A stretch of DNA of 40,117 nucleotides. Origin: CAZHOS01 sp964534605 (GTDB taxonomy: Bacteria > Patescibacteriota > Saccharimonadia > Saccharimonadales > VXPC01). Location of the stretch: assembly GCA_964534605.1 (NCBI GenBank), contig CAZHOS010000007.1:1-40117 (forward strand), in the 5' to 3' direction. The notes beneath the pieces are model-generated. The model saw only the letters and a list, made by a program, of their open reading frames with translations. It ran no database searches and had not been told where the DNA came from. The position numbers were made by a program, and so were the translations under genes. Positions within the stretch are counted from its first letter, which is position 1; each line of letters begins with the position of its first letter. Positions 8,075 through 16,748 of this stretch are shown in pieces.

Positions 8075-9196
8075 ATGGACAGCCTCGACCAACCACTAAC
8101 ATTTTTCGATCAGATAAGTCGCCTCGACTTGGTTAGCATATTATTGCCTGGGTTCTTTGCCTTTGTTGTCGGTATTTTGATCACCCCAATAGTGACGCAC
8201 TTCATGTTCAAGCACGAGCTTTGGAAGAAAAAGAGCGTTGCAAAGTCCGTAGACGGGAAAAAGGCAACCATAACAGCCAAGCTTCATGCTGACGAAAAGC
8301 GCAAAGTTCCGCGCATGGGCGGCCTGGTGATAGTGCTGAGCATAATAATCACTGTGGGTCTTTTTTGGGCTATAGGCAGACTACTCCCGGACATATGGGT
8401 GGCCGAGCTAGACCTGGTTGATCGTAACGAGACGTGGCTACCACTTTTTGCATTGCTATCTGGCTTTGTCCTGGGCGTACTAGACGACCTGGCCGTAGTT
8501 GGTAAGCTACAATTCCTAAAGAGTAAGTTTGGTAAATATGCTGGTGATGGGCTGTCGCTCAAAATGCGCATCCTGTTAGTTGCTTTTGTAGGGGCAGTTG
8601 CTGGTTGGTGGTTCTATTCCAAGCTAGGCGTAGACAGTATCTTTATACCGTTCTGGCAGGATCTCCACATAGGTGTGCTGATAATACCGTTTATTGTCAT
8701 GGTAATGGTCGCCACATATTCTGGCGGCATTATAGACGGTATAGATGGCTTATCAGGCGGAGTATTTTCGATCATATTCTCTTCTTATGCGCTGATAGCT
8801 CTACTGCAGGGCAGGCTAGATCTGGCAGCACTATGTGTGGTCATCGTTAGTGGGCTGCTGGCATTCCTATGGTTTAACATACCTCCAGCACGCTTCTATA
8901 TGTCCGAGACGGGCACAATGGCCTTAACGCTAACAGTCAGTATCATCGCCTTTATAACCGACACAGCGTTGTTGCTACCGATCATTGCCTTCCCGCTGCT
9001 TATTAGCACATTGTCGGTCATGATCCAGGTGACTTCCAAAAAGTTCCGTGGTGGCAAGAAGGTCTTTATCGTCTCGCCGATACACAATCATTACCAGGCT
9101 CTTGGTTGGCCAGGACCAAAAGTTGTCATGCGCTACTGGGTGTTCTCGCAGTTTATGGCGGTTGGCGGCCTTATAATATTCCTGCTGGGGTATTAA
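8075..9196 (+). CDS. mraY: phospho-N-acetylmuramoyl-pentapeptide transferase MraY
   Basis: A polytopic membrane enzyme of 373 residues that makes lipid I from UDP-MurNAc-pentapeptide and undecaprenyl phosphate. Diagnostic motifs are KVPRMGG, VLDDLAVV, the catalytic GIIDGIDGLSGG, and SPIHNHYQALGWPGPKVV near the C-terminus, where the family usually has HHH (the second His is Asn here). About ten hydrophobic helices are visible. A 58-bp spacer after ftsI contains a TATAAT at 8022-8027, but no -35 could be paired. ftsW follows after 4 nt. The N-terminus is longer than usual by about 20 residues. Confidence 0.93.
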   Translation: MDSLDQPLTFFDQISRLDLVSILLPGFFAFVVGILITPIVTHFMFKHELWKKKSVAKSVDGKKATITAKLHADEKRKVPRMGGLVIVLSIIITVGLFWAIGRLLPDIWVAELDLVDRNETWLPLFALLSGFVLGVLDDLAVVGKLQFLKSKFGKYAGDGLSLKMRILLVAFVGAVAGWWFYSKLGVDSIFIPFWQDLHIGVLIIPFIVMVMVATYSGGIIDGIDGLSGGVFSIIFSSYALIALLQGRLDLAALCVVIVSGLLAFLWFNIPPARFYMSETGTMALTLTVSIIAFITDTALLLPIIAFPLLISTLSVMIQVTSKKFRGGKKVFIVSPIHNHYQALGWPGPKVVMRYWVFSQFMAVGGLIIFLLGY

Positions 9197-9200
9197 TCGT

Positions 9201-10427
9201 ATGGAGTTGCTCAAACGAACAGTTAGAGCGCTGCCAGTAAAATGGTCTGGCCCAAAAAATCGCCGCCACGGTAGCGACCGTAACATACTTCTTAGTGTAG
9301 CTGCCTTAATCGCTGTTGGGGTTATAGTCCAGTACGCAATTGGCCAAGCAATTGGATTGCAAGCAGGTGTATCTGAGAACCACTTTATTATCAGGCACAT
9401 GATCTCGCTTGTTGTCGGGCTGTTCGCTTTTGTAGCTGCCTGGAAGATACCGATTAAATTTTGGATATCTTTGGCTCCAGTCATGATTGTTGGTGGACTG
9501 CTGGCGTCTATTCTGCCGATTATTATCGACGGCACTGGCAGCAGATGGATACAGATTGGATTCTTCTCCTTCCAGCCAGTAGAGGTGATCAAAATGGGCT
9601 TCATACTCTGGTCGGCAGTGTACATAGCTGACTCCAAGCTAGAAAGAGGTAAGTCTAGCGCCAATATGGAGCGTCTCCAGCCACTTATGGTGCTGCTGGC
9701 AGTAACCACTTTTTTGATTGTTGTGCTACAAAAAGACCTCGGCTCTATGGCTGTTATAGCTGTTAGCTTGCTAGCAATGTTATGGGTAGGGGGGTTCTCT
9801 ATCAAGAGCTTCGCAGGACTGCTGGTCGTAGTGCTAGTTGGCTTGGGGCTTTTTGTAAATAGCGAGCAGTACCGCCGCGATAGATTTACGACCTTCCTCA
9901 ACCCAAGTGCCGACTGTAGTGGTGAGGGCTTCCAGGCATGCCAGGCATTAATCGGTGTTGGTTCTGGCGGACTATTTGGTAGGGGAGTGGGCGAATCCGT
10001 ACAGGTTTATGGGTACCTACCCGAGGCTAATAACGATTCGGTCTTTGCTATATTTGCCGAGATTGGTGGATTTGTAGGTGTTGCTGTGCTGTTTGCCATT
10101 ATCTACCGCCTGTATAGCTCTATGTATCTAACTGCTAAATCGATCGATCCGGTTGGGCGACTAATAATCGTCGGCATTATGGGCTGGCTGGCCTTCCAGA
10201 CAATGCTAAATATCGGTGCCATGATAGGCTTGTTGCCGCTAAAGGGCATAACTCTGCCGTTTATTAGCTACGGGGGATCTAGCTTGCTGATGACATTATT
10301 TGCCTCGGGCATCGTTTTACAACTTTCATCATATACAATGTATACACATGCAAAAAATCGACAAACTACACATAGTTCTATGCGGGGGCGGGTCAGGCGG
10401 CCATCTCACTCCGCTGCTCGCGGTTAG
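9201..10427 (+). CDS. ftsW: peptidoglycan glycosyltransferase FtsW
   Basis: A SEDS-family membrane protein of 408 residues that polymerises lipid II at the septum with FtsI. It shows about ten transmembrane helices and family motifs such as GSRWIQIGFFSFQPVEVIKMGFI, VLQKDLGSMAV, YLPEANNDSVFAIFAEIGG and ITLPFISYGGSSLL. It lies between mraY and murG, which favours FtsW over RodA. The gene begins 4 nt after mraY. Its last 80 nt overlap the start of murG in another frame, and the C-terminal basic tail (residues 383-408) is encoded entirely there. Confidence 0.93.
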   Translation: MELLKRTVRALPVKWSGPKNRRHGSDRNILLSVAALIAVGVIVQYAIGQAIGLQAGVSENHFIIRHMISLVVGLFAFVAAWKIPIKFWISLAPVMIVGGLLASILPIIIDGTGSRWIQIGFFSFQPVEVIKMGFILWSAVYIADSKLERGKSSANMERLQPLMVLLAVTTFLIVVLQKDLGSMAVIAVSLLAMLWVGGFSIKSFAGLLVVVLVGLGLFVNSEQYRRDRFTTFLNPSADCSGEGFQACQALIGVGSGGLFGRGVGESVQVYGYLPEANNDSVFAIFAEIGGFVGVAVLFAIIYRLYSSMYLTAKSIDPVGRLIIVGIMGWLAFQTMLNIGAMIGLLPLKGITLPFISYGGSSLLMTLFASGIVLQLSSYTMYTHAKNRQTTHSSMRGRVRRPSHSAARG

Positions 10428-11499
10428 CCAAGAGCTAAGGCAGCTTCGCCCTGACATTCGCCTTAGCTATATTGGCAGCAACCGTGACAAGATGCCGGCT
10501 CAACTCTTTGACGGGATAGATATTAGCCTGTCTACTGTCCAGGCCGGCAAAATACGCCGTTATAAAGGTCTTGGTGTGCTTGCTAAACTTAAGCTGTGGC
10601 GACACTATAGCTACAATATTATCGACATAGTGCGCGTGTCCTTGGGTTTTATAAAATCGCTGCACTTACTTGCCAAAGACCGCCCAGATATTGTTTTTAG
10701 TAAAGGCGGCTATCCGGCACTACCAGTCTGTCTGGCCGCTGTGGTACTACGACTGCCGCTAGTAACACATGATTCAGACGCCGTGCCAGGATTATCCCAT
10801 AGGATTGTGCGTAGATTTGTACGTAAGCGTCTAGTTGGTGTTGGATCTTCTGCCTCGGACAATGTAGTTGGGGTGCCCATACGCAGCGAATTCTACAAAC
10901 AAGGAGCAGGGGAAGAGTCTATATTACAAAATTACAACATTAGCAAACATGACAAATATATTGTTGCTACTGGCGGGGGACTAGGCGCAACAAAGCTAAA
11001 CATGGCTGTGCTAGATGTCTTCTCTGCCTTGGAGGATCACAGCATTCGCCTTGTCCTGCTAAGCGGCGAAAAAGACTACGAACTAGCGCAAGAAAATATC
11101 AAAGCAACTGGCAACATAGACAGGATCGAGCTACGTGCATTTAGCCCAGATATGCCGGCACTCCTCAGAAGAGCCACTGTGCTGATTACCCGTGCTGGTG
11201 CGACCTCGATGGCCGAAGCAGCTGCAGCGGGCGTACCTAGCATAATACTGCCTAACGGCTCACTGCCCGGAGGCCATCAATCGCATAATGCCCAAGCTTT
11301 CGCAGATGCCCAGGCAGCCATCGTTATCCCATCCGCTACTAATAAAGTAGACCACCAAGCGCTGACAGATAACCTAAGAGCACTGGTAGGAGACGAACAG
11401 CTGAGGACCAAGCTAAGTAAAAACGTCCAGAGTCTTGCCAGGCCTGACGCAGCTACTCGTACGGCCATGGTCATTCTAAGCGAAGCTGGAGCAGCCTAG
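10348..11499 (+). CDS. murG: UDP-GlcNAc:lipid I N-acetylglucosaminyltransferase MurG
   Basis: A GT28 enzyme of about 383 residues that converts lipid I to lipid II at the inner face of the membrane. The N-terminal glycine-rich loop CGGGSGGHLTP (residues 12-22) binds the lipid diphosphate. GGGLGATKLN and the C-terminal TRAGATSMAEAAAAGVPSIILP and GGHQSHNAQAF form the UDP-GlcNAc site. The open frame runs up to 10300, but the MurG N-terminus fits ATG 10348. That ATG has no Shine-Dalgarno and follows TACAAT by exactly 8 nt, so a leaderless internal transcript is possible besides readthrough from ftsW. Confidence 0.94.
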   Translation: MQKIDKLHIVLCGGGSGGHLTPLLAVSQELRQLRPDIRLSYIGSNRDKMPAQLFDGIDISLSTVQAGKIRRYKGLGVLAKLKLWRHYSYNIIDIVRVSLGFIKSLHLLAKDRPDIVFSKGGYPALPVCLAAVVLRLPLVTHDSDAVPGLSHRIVRRFVRKRLVGVGSSASDNVVGVPIRSEFYKQGAGEESILQNYNISKHDKYIVATGGGLGATKLNMAVLDVFSALEDHSIRLVLLSGEKDYELAQENIKATGNIDRIELRAFSPDMPALLRRATVLITRAGATSMAEAAAAGVPSIILPNGSLPGGHQSHNAQAFADAQAAIVIPSATNKVDHQALTDNLRALVGDEQLRTKLSKNVQSLARPDAATRTAMVILSEAGAA

Positions 11500-11503
11500 A
11501 GCC

Positions 11504-12415
11504 ATGGCCAAGCTACCCTTCAGAAAGAACACAAAGAAGCGCACTGTGCGCAGATCTCCTAACGCTAAAGCTAATAGGCTTGGCACAACTAGTACCTACC
11601 GCCCGGCAAAAAAGGTAAAGACCGACCGCACCAAGCGTGATCAGAAGCGTAGGTGGTCGCTAAAACTAGAAGGTATGCTAGTGATACTTCTAGCAACTTT
11701 TATTGGCTATAGGCTGCTGGTGCTAAGAGACAGTGTTTTAATAGAGTACGACATATCAGCTCCACAAACTCTAGAAAACCTTGACGAGCTGTCTATACGC
11801 ATAGGTACTGGGGTAGATGCCGAGTTGTCGGCTCAGGCTCTGGGTAGGGTCAAGCCTTTTCTACCGCGAGACGATATCAATGTTTTTCTGAGTAGCATCC
11901 CAGAGATTAGCTCTTGGAGCATTAGCACGTCAACTTTGTCATCCAAGCTCAACCTAAATGTAGATTTCGCTGAGCCTATTGCTCTGTATTCTGTCGGTGG
12001 GCAGCAATTCTACCTCACCGAAGATGGTCGCTTAGCAGGTATGGGTAGCTCGCAGATCTATAGTGTTTACGATCAGAACGAGCTAATTATAGTGCAGGAT
12101 ACACAGAGCCTACTGGTACCAGAGGTAGGCGATCGTGTGTTGTCAGCTGTAGATGCCCAAGCGATTAAGGCTGCCGTCGATGCTTTAGACGCAGAGGGCA
12201 GGGGGGCGCAGAGTGTACGTTTGACTGACGCCCCACGCGAAGCCCAGGTAGTCATCGAGGATAGTGGGGGGCTTTATGCAAAAGTTTTCTTGGACGGCGA
12301 CATAGCAGGGCAGACAGCTTCTATTGTTGAAGGGCTAGACTATCTAGAGCAGAATGATATTGTCCCCGAAGAATTTATTGACGTTCGCTTGGTAGAGCGG
12401 TTTATCTATAGGTAG
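11504..12415 (+). CDS. ftsQ: FtsQ-like division protein
   Basis: A 303-residue bitopic membrane protein. A very basic cytoplasmic segment (residues 1-50) precedes one transmembrane helix (about 57-72, LVILLATFIGYRLLVL). The outer part fits a POTRA plus beta domain: a short POTRA-like repeat, then INVFLSSIPEISSWSIS and LNVDFAEPIALYSVGGQQFYLTEDGRLAGM, which matches the FtsQ pattern of substrate-strand and 'D..G' motif. FtsQ scaffolds FtsL/FtsB at the septum. It follows murG by 4 nt, its usual place. This is the last dcw gene here; ftsA and ftsZ are not in the window. Confidence 0.85.
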   Translation: MAKLPFRKNTKKRTVRRSPNAKANRLGTTSTYRPAKKVKTDRTKRDQKRRWSLKLEGMLVILLATFIGYRLLVLRDSVLIEYDISAPQTLENLDELSIRIGTGVDAELSAQALGRVKPFLPRDDINVFLSSIPEISSWSISTSTLSSKLNLNVDFAEPIALYSVGGQQFYLTEDGRLAGMGSSQIYSVYDQNELIIVQDTQSLLVPEVGDRVLSAVDAQAIKAAVDALDAEGRGAQSVRLTDAPREAQVVIEDSGGLYAKVFLDGDIAGQTASIVEGLDYLEQNDIVPEEFIDVRLVERFIYR

Positions 12416-12991
12416 TCTTTAAAGACAGAAGACAGGCACTACTTTGCCCTACTCTTTTTGATAATCCTATGTTCGCTTTTTGTTCTATTTTTAATACAAA
12501 AACAGTGGTGGGGCAGAAAAACTATATAAAACATATTAAAGTGTAAAAAGTCAAATATTACAAATTAACAGGGGTGGGGGATGTGGATAACATATGTCAC
12601 ATATAGACATGACCCCTGTAAAAAGACATACTATCATTCCGTTGTGTGAAAAATGCAAACATAACACTAGACAGTTTTTTTACTAACGCGCCAGTCTATC
12701 TGGTCTTGGACGAATGTAAAGTAACCAAAACATGTGCACGCATTGACTGTGGGGGCGCGTACAGGTCTCTGGATGTCAAAAAACGCTCTTGTGGACGGAT
12801 TATCCCCTAGCAGGCGTTTTTAGGGGTATATATTGCATCACGTGTTTTAGCATATGTTGAGTCGCAAAATATACATTGTGCGACATCTTGTCTATAACCC
12901 CTGCCGCTGCCCTGGCTGGCACTCCAGCTGCCTATTTGCTTAAGTCCATGCCAAGGTTGCCTGACTTATTCTAGCTGTCGCTAAGTTTGTT
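12416..12991. other. AT-rich spacer between convergent genes with inverted repeats
   Basis: About 575 bp between ftsQ (+) and the VirD4-like gene (-), without an open frame of note. It holds the inverted pair ACAGGGGT (12568-12575) and ACCCCTGT (12612-12619), with a perfect DnaA-box-like TGTGGATAA (12582-12590) and TATGTCACATA between them. It also holds a terminator-like pair AAAAACGC/GCGTTTTT (12779-12821). Nothing else is convincing. Confidence 0.6.
12779..12821 (+). terminator. possible bidirectional terminator
   Basis: AAAAACGC and GCGTTTTT can pair around a 27-nt loop. A second pairing, CCCCTA/TAGGGG, overlaps the right arm. The long loop makes this a modest call, but it lies where convergent ftsQ and the VirD4-like gene both need an end. 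Confidence 0.4.
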
Positions 12992-15706
12992 CTAGCGCAG
13001 CTTAATGGTTACTTCACCGCTTTCGGCTGGTTTAGGGGTTTTTATAGCTTTCGTAGTATTACTAGGTTTTTTATGTGATTTCGATGTCGATTTTGCATCA
13101 ACAGATTTCGCGTTCTTTTGTTCGCTTTTTGTATTTTTTTGGTCAGTTAGTTTGCTGGTAGGCTTTTTGCGGTTGCGGCTACGGGTACGTTTGCGCTTTT
13201 TCTTAGCTGGTTGATCGCTGCTATTGACTGTAGCGGGAGCCGTAGACTGCCCTTGTTGCTTGTCTGTTGCCTGCTGGGCGTTCTTGGTGACTTCTGGATC
13301 TATTGTAGCGCCTATGGCCAAGCTGGACGCGACAGCTGTTCGGTTTTTGCCCTTAGCGTCTTTGGCCCATTTCTCTTTGAGTATAACGCGGTCTTTTGGT
13401 AGCTCGGTCGTACGTCCGTCAACTGCGTTGAGGTTCTGGTCGTTGACTCCCTGGATTTCGGCCTCTATTTCTGCTCTAGGTCGTGCGAAGTTTGCTCTAG
13501 AGTGCTCGACTATAGCCGGGGTATGGTTGACAGTGACGTCTGGGATGTTAATAGTTTTGCCAGAGAACGCGCGGACTTTTTCGCCACCGACGGTCATTGT
13601 GGTTACAAAGCTACGATTAGCCAGCTGGATGATATCTTGGGCTTCGAAGGCTGGTTCGTAGTACTTTTGCAGGAACGGTGCATCATCTGGACTGACGCGG
13701 AAGGTTACCATGCTACCAACGTTCCCAAATACAGCACTGCGCACAACGTCGTCCATCTGCGATATATATTGGTTAGCGACGGTTAGGTTAAGGCCGTATT
13801 TACGAGCTTCGGACAAGATGACGGCGAAGCTGTCGGTAGCAAAGTTCTGGAACTCGTCGACGTATAGGTAGAACGGCCGTCTATCCTCGACATTAGGAAT
13901 ATCAGCACGGCTCATAGCTGCCAGCTGTACCTTGGTGACCATCATGGCGCCCAGGATACCAGCATTGTCTTCGCCAATGAGTCCGCGGCTAAGGTTCATG
14001 ATAAATATCTTCCCCTCGTCCATGATCTGCCTGATATTAAAGCCGCTTTTAGGTTGACCGACAATATTACGTATTAAAGGGTTGGCAGTAAAAGCACCGA
14101 CCTTGTTCAGTATAGGCGCGACGGCTTCGGTAGCGTACTTCTCGTTCCAGCTAGCGAACTCGGTCGTCCAGAAGGTTTTGACGACGATATCGTCTATGTG
14201 ATCGATGACAACACGGCGGAACTTCTTGTCCGTCAGCATGCGCGTAATATCGAGCATTGTTGACCCCGGGTAGTCGAGCAGCGCTAGTAGCGTGTAGCGC
14301 AGGATATACTCCAGCCTCGGTCCCCAAGAGTGACCAAACATGCGCTTCATAACACCAACTAGCTCGCTGCTGATCTGCCCTTTTTGAGTAGTATCGGTTA
14401 CTTCCAATGGGTTAAAAGCTACCGGGAATTCTGTGTCGGCTGGATTAAAATATACGACATCTTTAATCCGATGCTCGGGTATAAATTTCATATTATTGAT
14501 AGCAAAGTCGCCGTGCGGGTCGATGATAGCGTAGCCTTGGTCGTAGAACGTGTCCGATAATGCCAATAGCTCTAGTAGACCGCTCTTACCAGTACCTGTT
14601 TGCCCGAGGACGTATATGTGTCTGCCACGGTCTGCCCTCTTCATGCCGAAGACGCGGTTGATGCCACGGAAGTTAGTGGCGCCAAATAGACTGAGCTTGT
14701 CGTCGTCTTCTGTCCCTTGGGCGGGCAGGTTCGACGGTGGCTCGGCGGTTTTACTGGTTGCCCAGACGATGTTAGGAGTTTCTACCGATGTGTGGGGTAA
14801 GTGGAAGACACTAGCTAGTTCTTCAATATTCAGGATAGAACCATTGCCGCTAAAATGCCTGTCGCTGTAGAGCTGTTGGGCCTCGCGCTCGTAGCTGGGG
14901 TTGCGAGCCGCAAATCCGTTAAGGTTGGTGGTATTAAACTGCTTGAATGTCCCAACCATGGCTTGGACCCGTAACCGGGCGGTAGTTTCGTCTTTGCCAG
15001 CATAGATAATGCGTATTTTTACACGGTAGCCGAGCTTTTGGCTTTTTTGCTCGATGGCACTGACACGGCTTTTGTCGCGTTCGCTGAGCGTGGGCTCTTT
15101 GGACTTACCGTCGTCTTCTGGGGGTTTCCAGGCGGCACCAAATACTTGACTGGCATATTTACCAAAGTTCCCTCCCCCGGACTTGATTTTGGCTACGTTT
15201 TTGGCGCCGAGCTTGTGCCAGTCATCGGCGATCGGCCTGGCTATGACCTGAATCCACATTTCTTCTTCTTGACCATCTAGTTTGGCTAGTGTTGCCGTGA
15301 TGCTGGCTAGCGGATCTACCTCGAAGCTTGGGAAGGTTTTGATAGGTAGTGTGTCGTGGTCGCTGAGCATCAAGTCGGTCGAGTGGATGACCTCTTGGCT
15401 CATATGCCGCGCAGCGTAATCTTCTTGCAGCTGATGTATCTGGGCGGTCGGATACTGAGCGTAGACCTGGCCCTCGACAAAGCTTTGCAAATGGGCCGGC
15501 GTCCAGATATAGAAGTGGATTTTCTTACCAATGCTGGCGATCTCGAAACTAATGTGGTCCTGGGGTTCTGGCTTTGCCCAGCGCGAAGCCGGCGGCGGAT
15601 TGAGTATGCCGTGTAGCGACGCAAACATTTGCTCGGCAGACAGTTCTTTCTTGTCGTTGGTGCGCGGGACTTCTATCAATAGCAGCACGCCCTTGGGATC
15701 AAGCAT
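12992..15706 (-). CDS. VirD4/TraG-like ATPase (type IV secretion coupling-protein family)
   Basis: A 904-residue soluble ATPase. Residues 1-340 are an alpha/beta region with repeated ferredoxin-like character. The motor domain starts near 350 with Walker A GQTGTGKS (368-375), IIDPHGDF (394-401) and Walker B FYLYVDEFQ (612-620), which match the TraG/TraD/VirD4 and HerA/DUF87 group. Residues 760-904 are a Lys/Arg/Thr/Ser-rich, probably disordered tail. No transmembrane helix is visible, unlike classical VirD4. Such proteins in Saccharibacteria are usually annotated as type IV secretion DNA-binding proteins. A role in DNA transfer or pilus-linked secretion is inferred. It stands alone here. AGGGCAGG precedes the ATG. 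Confidence 0.82.
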   Translation of the reverse strand: MLDPKGVLLLIEVPRTNDKKELSAEQMFASLHGILNPPPASRWAKPEPQDHISFEIASIGKKIHFYIWTPAHLQSFVEGQVYAQYPTAQIHQLQEDYAARHMSQEVIHSTDLMLSDHDTLPIKTFPSFEVDPLASITATLAKLDGQEEEMWIQVIARPIADDWHKLGAKNVAKIKSGGGNFGKYASQVFGAAWKPPEDDGKSKEPTLSERDKSRVSAIEQKSQKLGYRVKIRIIYAGKDETTARLRVQAMVGTFKQFNTTNLNGFAARNPSYEREAQQLYSDRHFSGNGSILNIEELASVFHLPHTSVETPNIVWATSKTAEPPSNLPAQGTEDDDKLSLFGATNFRGINRVFGMKRADRGRHIYVLGQTGTGKSGLLELLALSDTFYDQGYAIIDPHGDFAINNMKFIPEHRIKDVVYFNPADTEFPVAFNPLEVTDTTQKGQISSELVGVMKRMFGHSWGPRLEYILRYTLLALLDYPGSTMLDITRMLTDKKFRRVVIDHIDDIVVKTFWTTEFASWNEKYATEAVAPILNKVGAFTANPLIRNIVGQPKSGFNIRQIMDEGKIFIMNLSRGLIGEDNAGILGAMMVTKVQLAAMSRADIPNVEDRRPFYLYVDEFQNFATDSFAVILSEARKYGLNLTVANQYISQMDDVVRSAVFGNVGSMVTFRVSPDDAPFLQKYYEPAFEAQDIIQLANRSFVTTMTVGGEKVRAFSGKTINIPDVTVNHTPAIVEHSRANFARPRAEIEAEIQGVNDQNLNAVDGRTTELPKDRVILKEKWAKDAKGKNRTAVASSLAIGATIDPEVTKNAQQATDKQQGQSTAPATVNSSDQPAKKKRKRTRSRNRKKPTSKLTDQKNTKSEQKNAKSVDAKSTSKSHKKPSNTTKAIKTPKPAESGEVTIKLR

Positions 15707-16046
15707 AGCCTGCCCTACCCTTTTTCTTGTATATACATAAGCTTATTTTAGCTCATAGCACTCATAATATAAATGCCTGTGGCGCTCAAAGTTGATCTGG
15801 CTAGATAATATAGCCCCTGCTCTTGGGCGAGCCATAGAGCGACAGGACCAGTTTAATACCTTAGTTAGAAAGGTCAGGTTTTTGCGCAGAGGGCATTACC
15901 CTGCCCTGTTAGCTAGGTATTGGGTAAAGTCTTGAGACCTAAGCGTGGTTCAATATCTACAAGAGACGGGTGTTTATTCAGCTCCAAGGTTGTTAGGTGG
16001 CTGTTGCCGCTCATGTCTGTTATTCCGGTGTATTCAGTTCAGGCAC
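15707..16046. other. spacer with no identified gene
   Basis: About 340 bp. One small hairpin, AGGGCA/TGCCCT (15890-15907), lacks a T-tract. A TATAAT-like minus-strand element near 15765 may serve the VirD4-like gene, but no matching -35 is seen. Confidence 0.45.
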
Positions 16047-16658
16047 CTATTCGTCCATGCCAGAGCGTGACGCGCCCTGCTCGACCGCAGAGTCACGACG
16101 TGTGTCTCCGCTTGTGTATGTATCGTAATCGTCTGTTAGGCCTGCCGCGCGCAGCTGGCTCATCGATGTCTGGAATAGTTTCTTACCGCCTTCATCTAAC
16201 GTGTAAGTTATTCTGGCAATGCGATAGTTGCGCAGGCTCGCCTCCGTAGTTTGCACAGCACTACTGATTATTTTTAGTAATCCTTCTGAACCATCGGGTA
16301 GCGACTGCCCGTCCCAGCCAGCACTATTACTCCATTGATCACCAAAAGTGATCTCCATCATCTGTGCGATGTTGTTAAAAGTGGGTGTTCTTTGCCCTAG
16401 CTCGCTATACCAGAAGCCGCTTAGATTCACCCGTGACACACCAGACAGTGATGGCACTAGTTCCCCATTCTGGAGACATAATGGGGCTTTACCTACAGAC
16501 GACATCTTGCGTATGGCTAAGACCTGCCCAATGCCGGCAATTATCAGCTGGTGCTGGTTAGGGCTGTCTTTTAGTGTTTGCAGCTCAGGGTTTGCCCTGA
16601 TTGTCTCGGTGAATATTTCTGATGCTGGACTTATCCAGAGTTCTTTGTTGCCCGCCAT
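16047..16658 (-). CDS. hypothetical protein
   Basis: A 203-residue soluble protein of unknown family. It has a mixed alpha/beta N-terminal half (NQHQLIIAGIGQVLAIRKM, a hydrophobic strand-helix segment) and a Ser/Thr/Asp-rich C-terminal 40 residues that look disordered. There is no signal peptide or membrane segment and no catalytic motif I can name. The start is supported by GAGAGGGG 6-7 nt before the ATG. It lies between the sigma4/HARE regulator and the VirD4-like gene on the same strand, with spacers of 90 and 340 bp, so co-transcription with the regulator upstream is possible. Confidence 0.6.
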   Translation of the reverse strand: MAGNKELWISPASEIFTETIRANPELQTLKDSPNQHQLIIAGIGQVLAIRKMSSVGKAPLCLQNGELVPSLSGVSRVNLSGFWYSELGQRTPTFNNIAQMMEITFGDQWSNSAGWDGQSLPDGSEGLLKIISSAVQTTEASLRNYRIARITYTLDEGGKKLFQTSMSQLRAAGLTDDYDTYTSGDTRRDSAVEQGASRSGMDE

Positions 16659-16748
16659 GTGTTTCCCCTCTCTTTATGATTTGTATGCTTGTATTTAGGT
16701 CTACCCCGCGTTGACGACAGTTTAACGTAGAAGCTTGCGCTATCTATA

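Noticed and set aside
12568..12619. Possible replication origin from the DnaA-like box and inverted repeats after ftsQ.
   Set aside because: There is only one perfect box, no cluster and no dnaA/dnaN neighbourhood.
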